Below are positions 5,140 to 12,353 of a stretch of DNA of 15,364 bases, one piece after another; the first letter of the stretch is position 1; each line of letters begins with the position of its first letter. This DNA comes from JAUIEH01 sp964483375 (GTDB taxonomy: Bacteria > Pseudomonadota > Alphaproteobacteria > Caulobacterales > Maricaulaceae). Position numbers and translations under genes: made by a program. The notes beneath the pieces were generated by a model. That model was given only the letters and a program-made list of their open reading frames with translations, was not told the DNA's origin and searched no databases. The stretch is from positions 1-15,364 of the forward strand of contig CAZABJ010000061.1 of assembly GCA_964483375.1 (NCBI GenBank), read 5' to 3'.

Positions 5140-7757
5140 GACGAAGGCCTCGGTTTGCGGCGACGGCGCGGAGCGGGCGAACCGGTCGGCGACGCCGCGC
5201 TCAAACCGGCCAAGGCGGCGAAGGGGCCGTCGGCGGGCGGCGTCGGACGCGGCTTAGCCTGTTGCGGCCGCTTCGGTCGTCCGGGGCGCCAAAGCTCCGG
5301 GCTCGCCGGGCCAGCGGCGGCGGCGCTCGTCTCCGTCGCCTCGGTCGGTTGCGGCGCAGGTTTGGCTTTTTGCGCGCGGCGGAAGCCCAGCGCGCGCAGA
5401 GCGCCGGCCATGTCTTCGCGAGAACACCCAAGCAGAGCCGTCATTCCCGGCGTAACCTCAAACAAGCCCTTAGCGCCGTCTTTGCCGCGCTCTTCTCGAA
5501 CCAGGTCGGACAATCGATCCAAAATGTCCAGCCGCACGGCGAGCGGACCGCATTTGCGATAGCCCGCCGCGCGAAACGCAGCCGCCGCCCGGTTCCCCGC
5601 CGGTAAAGAGGTTCGGCCCGGCGCGGGCAAAAAGGCGCGCCCGCCCTTGGGTTGGGCGGCGGCGTAAAGCAGCGCGGCCAGACGGGCGGGCTTCGGTCGC
5701 ACGAGCGCGGGGAGAAACAGGTCATAGGGCCCGAACCGCACGCCTGCGGCGCGGAGCGAGCGTCGCTCCGCCGCAGACAGCGCGGCGATTTCGGTTTCCG
5801 CTTCGGCGCGGTCGAGCGAACCGAGATTTTCCGCAAGCCGGTAGGCGAGACCCCGCGCAAGACCCGTCAGCGCGCCCGCATCGATCGCGGCGGTCAGACG
5901 CTCCAGCGGCGCCAAGGCGTCGGAGATGTCCGCGCGCAGCCAGGCTTCCATACGGCGGGCGGCGCGTTCCCGGGCGGCCTGCGCGCCCAGCTCGCCGCCG
6001 ATCAGCGCCACGCGCGGCGCAAGCGGGGTCGGCCCGGCGACCAATCGCGCGATTTTTTCGCCCCGCCAATGAATGGCGAGGTCGTCCCGAAGCGTGAGCC
6101 CGTCGCCGTCATCCGCGGCGATGCGGCCCAGCCGGCGGTCCACCAGCGGCCTGAGCGCCGCATCGGCCGCAGCGCGCAACGCCTTGGCTTCAAGCGCCCC
6201 GCCGCGAACGTCAGGTTGGAACACCAGCCCGACCAAACGACCCACATGATGGCCCTCGACCACCACGTCGCCATCCGCGGCGATTTCCGCCGCCAAGTCC
6301 GACTTCGCATTGAGCCCGCGGATCAGCGCGCTGGTCCGCCGGTCCACGAAGCGCTCGGTGAGCTTCTCGTGCAGCGCATCGGACAACCGGTCTTCCACCC
6401 CGCGGGTCACCCCCCGCCAATGCTCAGGGTCGGCGACCCAATCGCTGCGATTGGCCGCATAGGTCCAGGTGCGGATATGGGCGAGCCGGGAAGACAAGGC
6501 GTCCACATCGCCCGAGGGCTTGTCGAGCTTGTCGACTTCAGCGGCGATCCAGCTCACCGGGGCCACGCCCTCGCCCCTGGTCAAATGCCGGGCGAAGGAG
6601 GCGACCAACTGCACGTGACGATCAACGGTGACTTTGCGGAAGTCGGGGATCTGGCAGGCGTCCCAAAGCCGCCGCACCAGAGCGGGGGAGCGGATGGCGG
6701 GCGCGATGTCCGCATCACGGGCCAGAGCGTCGAGCGCAATCTCGTCGCCGGCTTCGCGCACCCGCTTCAAGGCGCGCTCGGGAGAGGGCCGAGCGAGGGA
6801 CCTCAAAAGCGCGTCCACGCTGGAGAAATCCAGATCGCTTTCCCGCCAATGCACGAAGGACAGCGGCTCGAATTCGTGGGCCTCGACCCGTTGGACCGTC
6901 TCTTCGGTCAAGGGCGGCGCTTCGGCGGTGACCCCAAACGTCCCGTCACTGCGGAACCGCCCCGCGCGCCCGGCGATCTGGGCGATTTCCTCAGGCCTTA
7001 GCGGGCGGCGCCTCCGACCGTCGAACTTGCTTAAGCTCGCGAAAGCGACATGGTCGACGTCGAGATTAAGCCCCATGCCGATGGCGTCGGTGGCCACCAG
7101 ATAGTCGACCTCGCCCGACTGATAGAGCGCCACCTGGGCGTTTCGCGTCCGGGGAGACAACGCGCCCATCACCACCGCCGCCCCGCCGCGCTGACGGCGC
7201 AGCAATTCCGCGATGGCGTAAACTTGGGCGGCCGAAAACGCCACGATCGCGGTGCGCTTGGGCAGCTTTGCGAGCTTGCCTTCCCCCACATAGGTCAAGG
7301 TGGAGAACCGCTCGCGTCGGTCATAAGCGGCGTCAGGAGCGAGCGTTCGAATGAGCGGGCGCAAGGTCTCGGCGCCCAGAAACATCGTCTCTTCGGTTCC
7401 TCGGGCGTTGAGCAGACGGTCTGTGAAGACATGGCCGCGCTCGGGGTCGGCGGCGAGTTGCACCTCGTCAATGGCGACAAACGCCGTGTTTCGGTCGAGC
7501 GGCATGGCCTCGACGGTGCACGCGAAGTAGCGCGCGCCCGGCGGGACGATTTTCTCTTCGCCCGTGATGAGCGCCGCGGCGGCTGGACCCTTTTCCCGAC
7601 AAATCCTGTCATAGACCTCGCGGGCGAGCAGCCGGAGCGGCAGCCCGATCACGCCGGACGACCGCCCGAGCATGCGCTCGATGGCCAGGTGCGTCTTGCC
7701 GGTGTTTGTCGGTCCGAGGACGGCGGTGAGCTGCGCCTCGGGGCCGGGGCGGCGCAT
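5136..7757 (-). CDS. Suv3-like DEVQ-box RNA helicase
   Basis: This 873-residue superfamily 2 helicase resembles mitochondrial Suv3. Visible motifs are Walker A GPTNTGKT (15-22), Walker B/DEVQ (97-100), the second RecA domain with ATDAIGMGLN (222-231), and motif VI QIAGRAGR (260-267). The first and second RecA domains occupy about 1-280. A long helical C-terminal half follows. The last 60 residues are Pro/Ala/Arg-rich and probably disordered, possibly binding RNA. Suv3 unwinds RNA for degradation; the bacterial function is less defined. The ATG at 7757 has a strong GGAGGAGG upstream. It sits between DUF3108 (59 bp) and S4 (4-bp overlap). The high-GC antisense frame at 5652-7001 is a shadow. 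Confidence 0.9.
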   Translation of the reverse strand: MRRPGPEAQLTAVLGPTNTGKTHLAIERMLGRSSGVIGLPLRLLAREVYDRICREKGPAAAALITGEEKIVPPGARYFACTVEAMPLDRNTAFVAIDEVQLAADPERGHVFTDRLLNARGTEETMFLGAETLRPLIRTLAPDAAYDRRERFSTLTYVGEGKLAKLPKRTAIVAFSAAQVYAIAELLRRQRGGAAVVMGALSPRTRNAQVALYQSGEVDYLVATDAIGMGLNLDVDHVAFASLSKFDGRRRRPLRPEEIAQIAGRAGRFRSDGTFGVTAEAPPLTEETVQRVEAHEFEPLSFVHWRESDLDFSSVDALLRSLARPSPERALKRVREAGDEIALDALARDADIAPAIRSPALVRRLWDACQIPDFRKVTVDRHVQLVASFARHLTRGEGVAPVSWIAAEVDKLDKPSGDVDALSSRLAHIRTWTYAANRSDWVADPEHWRGVTRGVEDRLSDALHEKLTERFVDRRTSALIRGLNAKSDLAAEIAADGDVVVEGHHVGRLVGLVFQPDVRGGALEAKALRAAADAALRPLVDRRLGRIAADDGDGLTLRDDLAIHWRGEKIARLVAGPTPLAPRVALIGGELGAQAARERAARRMEAWLRADISDALAPLERLTAAIDAGALTGLARGLAYRLAENLGSLDRAEAETEIAALSAAERRSLRAAGVRFGPYDLFLPALVRPKPARLAALLYAAAQPKGGRAFLPAPGRTSLPAGNRAAAAFRAAGYRKCGPLAVRLDILDRLSDLVREERGKDGAKGLFEVTPGMTALLGCSREDMAGALRALGFRRAQKAKPAPQPTEATETSAAAAGPASPELWRPGRPKRPQQAKPRPTPPADGPFAALAGLSAASPTGSPAPRRRRKPRPSS

Positions 7758-7783
7758 CGCCTCCTCCGGTGTTGGAAAACATA

Positions 7784-7806
7784 CGTCGGCCCGAACAGGA
7801 CCGACG
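7784..7806 (-). terminator. possible weak terminator after DUF3108
   Basis: On the minus strand CGTCGG (7806-7801) and CCGACG (7789-7784) form a 6-bp stem with an 11-nt loop, followed by TATGTTTT. It lies just after the DUF3108 stop and before the helicase SD. The short stem makes it at best partial. Confidence 0.3.
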
Positions 7807-7816
7807 GCGCATAGAA

Positions 7817-8671
7817 CTACCCGCGCTGCGGCACCTCGGCTAGGGCGTGCACGCGCTCATTGTCGTCGGATACCGGCCGGAACCACACCCGCTTGGCTTC
7901 GACCGAAACCCGAACCGCTCCGTAATGACCGCGAATGCGCACCGGCGGGGTGACGCCTGGACCCAGATCGGCGAGCCAAATGTCGATGCCCATCTCGTAA
8001 ATATCGGCGTCTTCCTCGATGTCTTCGGGATCAAAGCCTGAAACCGGTTCGTAATAGACCAGACAATGATGGGCCGGCCCGCGATAGCCGCGCACGCGTA
8101 TGCGATCCTCGTAGCCCACGGGCTCAAAGCGTAAATTGTATCGCAGTCGAGAATCGAACACCGGCACGCGGCGGTCGCAGGGGTCTTCGGCGTCATGCAC
8201 CGACACCTGCATCCAGGCGCTCAACGGGTCGAGGGCTTCCAAGCGCTCTTCCGGCGTGGCGGGGGGATCGCCCCAATCGCCGAAGGGGGGATCGACCATG
8301 ATGTCGATGTCTTCGGGCCCATAGGTCATTTCGATGCGGCGGTTTTTGCTGCCGTCATAGCCTTGGTGGAAATAGGTGGAGGGCATCAAGCCGCCCATCT
8401 CGTCTAATCGGCCCGTGCCGCCGGCCTCCAAGCGCGTGTCGCTGATCCAGTTGGCGAAACCGGCGGTGCGAAACCCGCCGTCAAACACATAGGCGTCTTG
8501 ATCAACGACGGCGTTAAGCTCCGCCACCATCACCCGCAGGCCCCAAAAGAAGCCGTTATAGCGGATGTGCAGCTCCATCGGTCCGTCCGCCGTCTGGACG
8601 AGAAGGTCTTGAGCTTGGACCGCGCTGGATAGCGCCAAGGCAGCGGCGCTTGCGGTGATCATCGTCCTCAT
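7817..8671 (-). CDS. DUF3108-family exported protein
   Basis: This 284-residue protein has a Sec signal peptide (MRTMITASAAALALSSAVQA, cleavage likely after residue 20) and is probably periplasmic. Landmarks of DUF3108 are the early YNGFFWGLRV segment, a central DPLSAWMQVS, then CDRRVPVFDSRLRYNLRF and CLVYYEPVSGF. The two Cys near these motifs could form a disulfide. The family has no proven function that I know. Alphaproteobacterial rpmB often has a DUF3108 neighbour, as here, where it is divergent with a 206-bp shared upstream region. The ATG at 8671 has AAGGAGG seven bases upstream. Confidence 0.82.
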   Translation of the reverse strand: MRTMITASAAALALSSAVQAQDLLVQTADGPMELHIRYNGFFWGLRVMVAELNAVVDQDAYVFDGGFRTAGFANWISDTRLEAGGTGRLDEMGGLMPSTYFHQGYDGSKNRRIEMTYGPEDIDIMVDPPFGDWGDPPATPEERLEALDPLSAWMQVSVHDAEDPCDRRVPVFDSRLRYNLRFEPVGYEDRIRVRGYRGPAHHCLVYYEPVSGFDPEDIEEDADIYEMGIDIWLADLGPGVTPPVRIRGHYGAVRVSVEAKRVWFRPVSDDNERVHALAEVPQRG

Positions 8672-8787
8672 GAGGAAGCCTCCTTGGCGCGCCCTCTGGT
8701 GATCCCCCGCCCTGCGGCTTTTTGGGCGCGCTTGCGCATCTTTAGCAAGAGCGCTGCTGCGATCACCGCGTCAAGCGAAGCTTAATC

Positions 8788-8815
8788 TTGACCCAAGCGC
8801 GTTCCGTCGTGTAAC
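8788..8815 (+). promoter_or_regulatory. possible rpmB promoter
   Basis: TTGACC (8788-8793), a 16-bp spacer and TGTAAC (8810-8815) form a fair sigma-70-like pair about 60 bp before the rpmB ATG. A 6-bp hairpin (GCCGGG/CCCGGC, 8828-8845) would be in the leader. The rest of the 8672-8877 gap shows nothing else convincing. Confidence 0.45.
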
Positions 8816-8877
8816 GCACGCGGCTCTGCCGGGGACGAACCCGGCCTTGGCTTTTGCATGAATGGACGGGCGAGACT

Positions 8878-9201
8878 ATGGCGCGGCGCTGCGAACTGAC
8901 CGGCGTTTCTGTGATGACAGGAAATAACGTCAGCCACTCCCAGCGTAAGACGCGCCGGCGCTTCTTGCCGAACCTGTGCGATGTCACGCTGATCTCCGAG
9001 GCGCTGGGGCGCTCGTTTAAGTTCCGCGTCACCGCGAAGGCCTTGCGCTCGGTCGACCATATGGGCGGGCTCGACGCCTTCTTGACCAAGGCCCGCGAAG
9101 AACAGCTCTCCGACAATGCACGCAAAGTGAAGCGCGAGCTGCGCAGAAAGCTCGCCGGCGGGACCGACCCCGCGCCTGCGCCGGCCGCCGAGGCGAGCTG
9201 A
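8878..9201 (+). CDS. rpmB: 50S ribosomal protein L28
   Basis: The 107-residue product starts MARRCELTGV at 8878, the conserved L28 opening. VSHSQRKTRRRFLPNL follows, then a basic body and an Ala/Pro-rich C-terminal tail. This is longer than the roughly 78-residue E. coli protein but in line with extended alphaproteobacterial forms. An upstream ATG at 8854 would add eight residues foreign to the family. The SD is weak (GGACGGG). L28 is a late-assembling 50S component. Confidence 0.97.
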   Translation: MARRCELTGVSVMTGNNVSHSQRKTRRRFLPNLCDVTLISEALGRSFKFRVTAKALRSVDHMGGLDAFLTKAREEQLSDNARKVKRELRRKLAGGTDPAPAPAAEAS

Positions 9202-9272
9202 GCGTTTTCCCCCGCATCGCTTCGCGTTAGCCTTCCTCGCAGGCAGAGCGGGGCGCGCGGGGAGGGCGGTCT

Positions 9273-10997
9273 ATGATGCGGCGATCCTTTCGGACGAGAG
9301 CGTTTTTCCTCGGCGCCTGCGCGCTGGCCGTGAGTTGCGGGCGCGATGCGCCCGACCCAAGTCCGACTGCGCCCTCAGCCCCTGAAATCTCGGCCGCGGA
9401 TTTGGTCATATGGGGCGGGATGATCCACACCGGTTTAGAGCGCGCGCCTGAGGCTGAGGCCGTCGCGGTGTCGGAGGGCCGGATCGTCTTTGTGGGATCC
9501 CGCGCCGATGCGGAAGTCTATGTGGATGAGACACACAGCGCGCTCATCGATTTGAACGGCGCGACGCTGTTTCCCGGCTTTGTCGACGCCCACGCGCATT
9601 TGTTCGGCATTGGCGAGCGGGAACGCCGCCTGGACCTCGCCGATGTGGGCTCCATCGCGGAATTCGTCGCGGCGGTGGAGGACGCAGTCGGCCCCGCCCG
9701 CGCCTCGGGCGTAACGCTTACCGGCCGCGGCTGGATTGAGTCCGCCTGGCCGGACGGACGTTTTCCGACGCGAGATGACATCGACCCCGTCACCGGCGAC
9801 ACGCCGACCTTGCTGGTTCGCGCCGACGGCCATGCCTTGTTGGCGAACTCCGCAGCGCTTGCCGCGGCCGGCATAAATGCGGACACGCCGGACCCTGACG
9901 GCGGCCGCATTGAGCGCGATGAGACGGGGCGCGCGACGGGTCTGCTCATCGACAACGCCATGGCGTTGGCGGCGGCGCTGGCTCAAGAGCCGCGCGGGGA
10001 TGCGCGCGACGACATTCTCGCAGATGGCGCGGCGGTCTATGCGGCCCGCGGCTGGACCGGCATTCACAATATGTCGGTGGAATTTGACGACGTGCCGCGC
10101 ATGGAGCGTCTGGCGGCCGACGGCGCGCTCCCCATCCGCGTGTACAACGCCATCGACCCCACAGGGTTTGACCGGCTCTTGGTGACCGGGCCGCGCGAGG
10201 CCGCCGATGGCCGGGTCGTCACACGCGCGGTGAAAATCTACATGGACGGCGCGCTGGGCTCCCGCGGCGCGGCGTTGTTCGAGCCTTACGCGGATGCGGC
10301 GGGCACGACGGGGCTCTTGCTGAGGCGCGAGCAGGAGACCATGGCGCTGTTCGACAGGGCGCTCGAACACGACATCCAACTCGCCATCCACGCCATTGGC
10401 GATCGCGCCAACCATCTGGTGATGAATTGGATTGAAGTCGCCTATTCCGAGCGCCCTATGGCGGCCTCGCGCGCGCGCTGGCGCATTGAGCACGCCCAAG
10501 TCGTCCATCCCGACGACATCTCTCGGTTCGACGCGCTCGATCTCATCGCCTCGATGCAGCCCTCCCATTTTGCGACCGACCAGTATTTTGCGCCCGCGCG
10601 GCTGGGGCCCGACCGGTTGGAGGGCGCGTATGCCTGGGCGTCCATTTTGGCGGAAGGCGCCCTTGTGGCGGGCGGGTCGGATGCGCCGGTGGAGCGCGGC
10701 GACCCAGCAGCGGAGTTTCACGCCGCCGTCGCAAGAGCCGATTTGCAGGGCGGTCGTGTTTCAGCGTTCGACGCGTCTGAAGCCGTCACCCGCGAACAAG
10801 CGCTCGCCATGTTCACTCGCTGGCCCGCCTTCGCCGCCTTCCAAGAGGATGAACTGGGCGTCATTGCGGTCGGCATGCGCGCCGATTTCACCGCTTTTGA
10901 CCGGGATTTGATGACCGTCCCGCTTGAGGACATCCCCCACGCCCGCGCCGTGCTGACGGTGGTGGACGGCGCGGTGGCGTTCAGCGCGCTGGAGTGA
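9273..10997 (+). CDS. YtcJ-type amidohydrolase, probable lipoprotein
   Basis: This 574-residue protein belongs to the amidohydrolase-3 (YtcJ-like) group of metal-dependent hydrolases. GFVDAHAHL (102-110) holds the HxH metal ligands. Further sites are MDGALGSRG, LAIHAIGDRAN, RIEHAQ and GSDAPVE, all conserved in the family and expected to bind one or two divalent metals. The N terminus has a hydrophobic stretch ending AVSC (Cys22), then a Pro-rich linker, so it is probably membrane-anchored on the periplasmic side. The substrate is unknown; annotated relatives act on amides or imides. The ATG at 9273 has GGGAGGG six bases upstream. It starts 71 bp after rpmB and may be read from the same message. 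Confidence 0.93.
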   Translation: MMRRSFRTRAFFLGACALAVSCGRDAPDPSPTAPSAPEISAADLVIWGGMIHTGLERAPEAEAVAVSEGRIVFVGSRADAEVYVDETHSALIDLNGATLFPGFVDAHAHLFGIGERERRLDLADVGSIAEFVAAVEDAVGPARASGVTLTGRGWIESAWPDGRFPTRDDIDPVTGDTPTLLVRADGHALLANSAALAAAGINADTPDPDGGRIERDETGRATGLLIDNAMALAAALAQEPRGDARDDILADGAAVYAARGWTGIHNMSVEFDDVPRMERLAADGALPIRVYNAIDPTGFDRLLVTGPREAADGRVVTRAVKIYMDGALGSRGAALFEPYADAAGTTGLLLRREQETMALFDRALEHDIQLAIHAIGDRANHLVMNWIEVAYSERPMAASRARWRIEHAQVVHPDDISRFDALDLIASMQPSHFATDQYFAPARLGPDRLEGAYAWASILAEGALVAGGSDAPVERGDPAAEFHAAVARADLQGGRVSAFDASEAVTREQALAMFTRWPAFAAFQEDELGVIAVGMRADFTAFDRDLMTVPLEDIPHARAVLTVVDGAVAFSALE

Positions 10998-11017
10998 GCC
11001 GGGTCCGGCTTTCGTTT
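10998..11017 (+). terminator. possible weak terminator of the amidohydrolase gene
   Basis: GCCGG-GT-CCGGC begins immediately after the stop codon and is followed by TTTCGTTT. The stem is short and the loop tight, so termination may be partial. Confidence 0.35.
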
Positions 11018-11099
11018 ATGCGAGGATTTCCCGGAAATTCTGACGCGCCCGGATGACAGGTCTTTTTGTTTGAAAACAAAGCCCTGCCATCTTGAGAGC

Positions 11100-11188
11100 C
11101 CGTAGGGCGGCGCTGAGCGAAGCGATGCCTGCCAAATCGCGGCATGCCGCGGCGGGCTTCGGCCTGCGGCCTCAGCGCCGCCCTACGG
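11100..11188. repeat. 89-bp inverted-repeat element between convergent genes
   Basis: Arms 11100-11117 and 11171-11188 are perfectly complementary over 18 bp (CCGTAGGGCGGCGCTGAG). The 53-bp interior contains further short dyads (CGAAGC/GCTTCG, ATGCC/GGCAT), so the RNA could fold into a branched hairpin on either strand. There is no transposase and no clear target duplication. It could be a REP-like or MITE-like element, or a bidirectional end structure for the two convergent genes. Confidence 0.7.
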
Positions 11189-11189
11189 C

Positions 11190-11209
11190 CCGTCCCGCGC
11201 TCGGGACGG
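11190..11209. repeat. second hairpin beside the inverted repeat
   Basis: CCGTCCCG (11190-11197) and CGGGACGG (11202-11209) form a perfect 8-bp stem with tetraloop CGCT, one base after the larger inverted repeat. An AT-rich stem (TTTGTTT/AAACAAA, 11065-11080) lies on the other side, so the gap holds three hairpins in a row. Confidence 0.6.
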
Positions 11210-11276
11210 ACTGACGAGATGACAAAATCCGGGAACGCGGGCTTCTCTCGATGGCCGGGGCTACCGGCGACCTCCG

Positions 11277-12353
11277 TTACTCCGGAGCTGCGTTCGCCGC
11301 TTCTTGCTGAGCGGCGAAGCGCTCGCGGCCGGTTTCGGCGAAGGCGGCTTCGTCAAGGGTGAACAGATACAACAGCGTGCGCTGTGAATTCGACAGATTG
11401 TCGTCGGAGGCCACCCAGAGCCGGATTTCTCCGTCGCTCGCGCCCGGCGCGACAGCGACCGCTTCGAAATTGTCGACCGGCAAGGCGTCGGCGCGGCTCC
11501 AGCGCGCAAGCGTGACCGCGCGGAGCACGTCGCCGGGCTCGGCGGCGGCGACGGCTTCCCCGGGCAACCACGCGATCCGTGTTCGGTTGCCCGTCTCACG
11601 CGTGTAGAAGCGCTGCAGCACGATGAGATCGCCGGCGGGCGTGACGTCCAGGCCGACCAGCGCAAACCCGGGTTCGGTCGCGATCTGGAACGTCGGCTCG
11701 CCGGCCGCGAGGGGCGTCTCAGGATCGTCAGCCGCAGCGAAGCGCCAAATCGGATGGGGGTGACCCAGAAGCGAGGGGCTTTCCGCCCCGGCGATCACAT
11801 CCCCGCCCGGCAGCGTCGCCAAAGCCTCAAGGCCGCGATTGTTGTCCAACAGATCAAGCCGCATCACCGCAGGGCCCACGCCGTCCCGGCCCGCCAAGTC
11901 CGCATCCTGGATTTCAATCCGATGCACGCGCTCGAAACTCACCGCATGGCGGCCGTCGGCGAGCGTCGTGATCCCTTCGGCGTCCCGCTCTCGCCCGCGG
12001 ATCGGCTGGCCGGATGCGTCGCGCAGCGGGCTTTGTTCGCACGCCGCGCCCGTCAAAGCGCCCTCAGCGACTTCGGGGTAGAGCGTGATCGCATAGCCCT
12101 GGTCGGACACGCCGATCAAAACGTCGCCCGCCGCATCGGCTTGTTCGACGACCAAGCCGGATATCTCGCCAAAGTCCGGCTCAAGCGCGGATAGCTGGAC
12201 CCCGCCGTGAAACGTCAGCGCGCCGAGATCTTCGCCGACCAAATCCTCAGCGACCGCCGTTGCGCTGCAAGCAGGCACGGTGACGGGTGATTGGGCCAAG
12301 GCGGGGGAAGCGAGCGTGAACGCGGCGCAGCAGGCGAGAAGGCGAGGGGTCAT
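11277..12353 (-). CDS. exported protein with phytase-type esterase-like domain
   Basis: This 358-residue protein has a Sec signal peptide (MTPRLLACCAAFTLASPALA, cut after about residue 20) and is probably periplasmic. The pattern of the 'esterase-like activity of phytase' family is visible: EISGLVV, then VLIGVSDQGYAITLY, then RDAEGITTL, NNRGLEAL and DNFEAVAV, as expected of a beta-propeller-like domain. No catalytic site can be assigned. The ATG overlaps the cobT stop as ATGA, so it is probably translated with cobT. Family members beside cobT are, to my knowledge, common in Alphaproteobacteria, though no cobalamin role is established. Confidence 0.85.
   Translation of the reverse strand: MTPRLLACCAAFTLASPALAQSPVTVPACSATAVAEDLVGEDLGALTFHGGVQLSALEPDFGEISGLVVEQADAAGDVLIGVSDQGYAITLYPEVAEGALTGAACEQSPLRDASGQPIRGRERDAEGITTLADGRHAVSFERVHRIEIQDADLAGRDGVGPAVMRLDLLDNNRGLEALATLPGGDVIAGAESPSLLGHPHPIWRFAAADDPETPLAAGEPTFQIATEPGFALVGLDVTPAGDLIVLQRFYTRETGNRTRIAWLPGEAVAAAEPGDVLRAVTLARWSRADALPVDNFEAVAVAPGASDGEIRLWVASDDNLSNSQRTLLYLFTLDEAAFAETGRERFAAQQEAANAAPE

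Noticed and set aside
5652..7001. 449-residue open frame on the plus strand
   Set aside because: It lies fully antisense to the helicase, whose motifs are clear. Its product is Gly/Arg/Pro-rich without family features, as expected of an antisense frame in GC-rich DNA.
8707..8724. CCGC/GCGG hairpin with CTTTTT as a plus-strand terminator
   Set aside because: The stem is four base pairs and no plus-strand gene lies upstream for it to terminate.
9435..10721. 428-residue open frame on the minus strand
   Set aside because: It lies antisense to the amidohydrolase, which carries all expected metal-site motifs. The product is Arg/His-rich shadow sequence.
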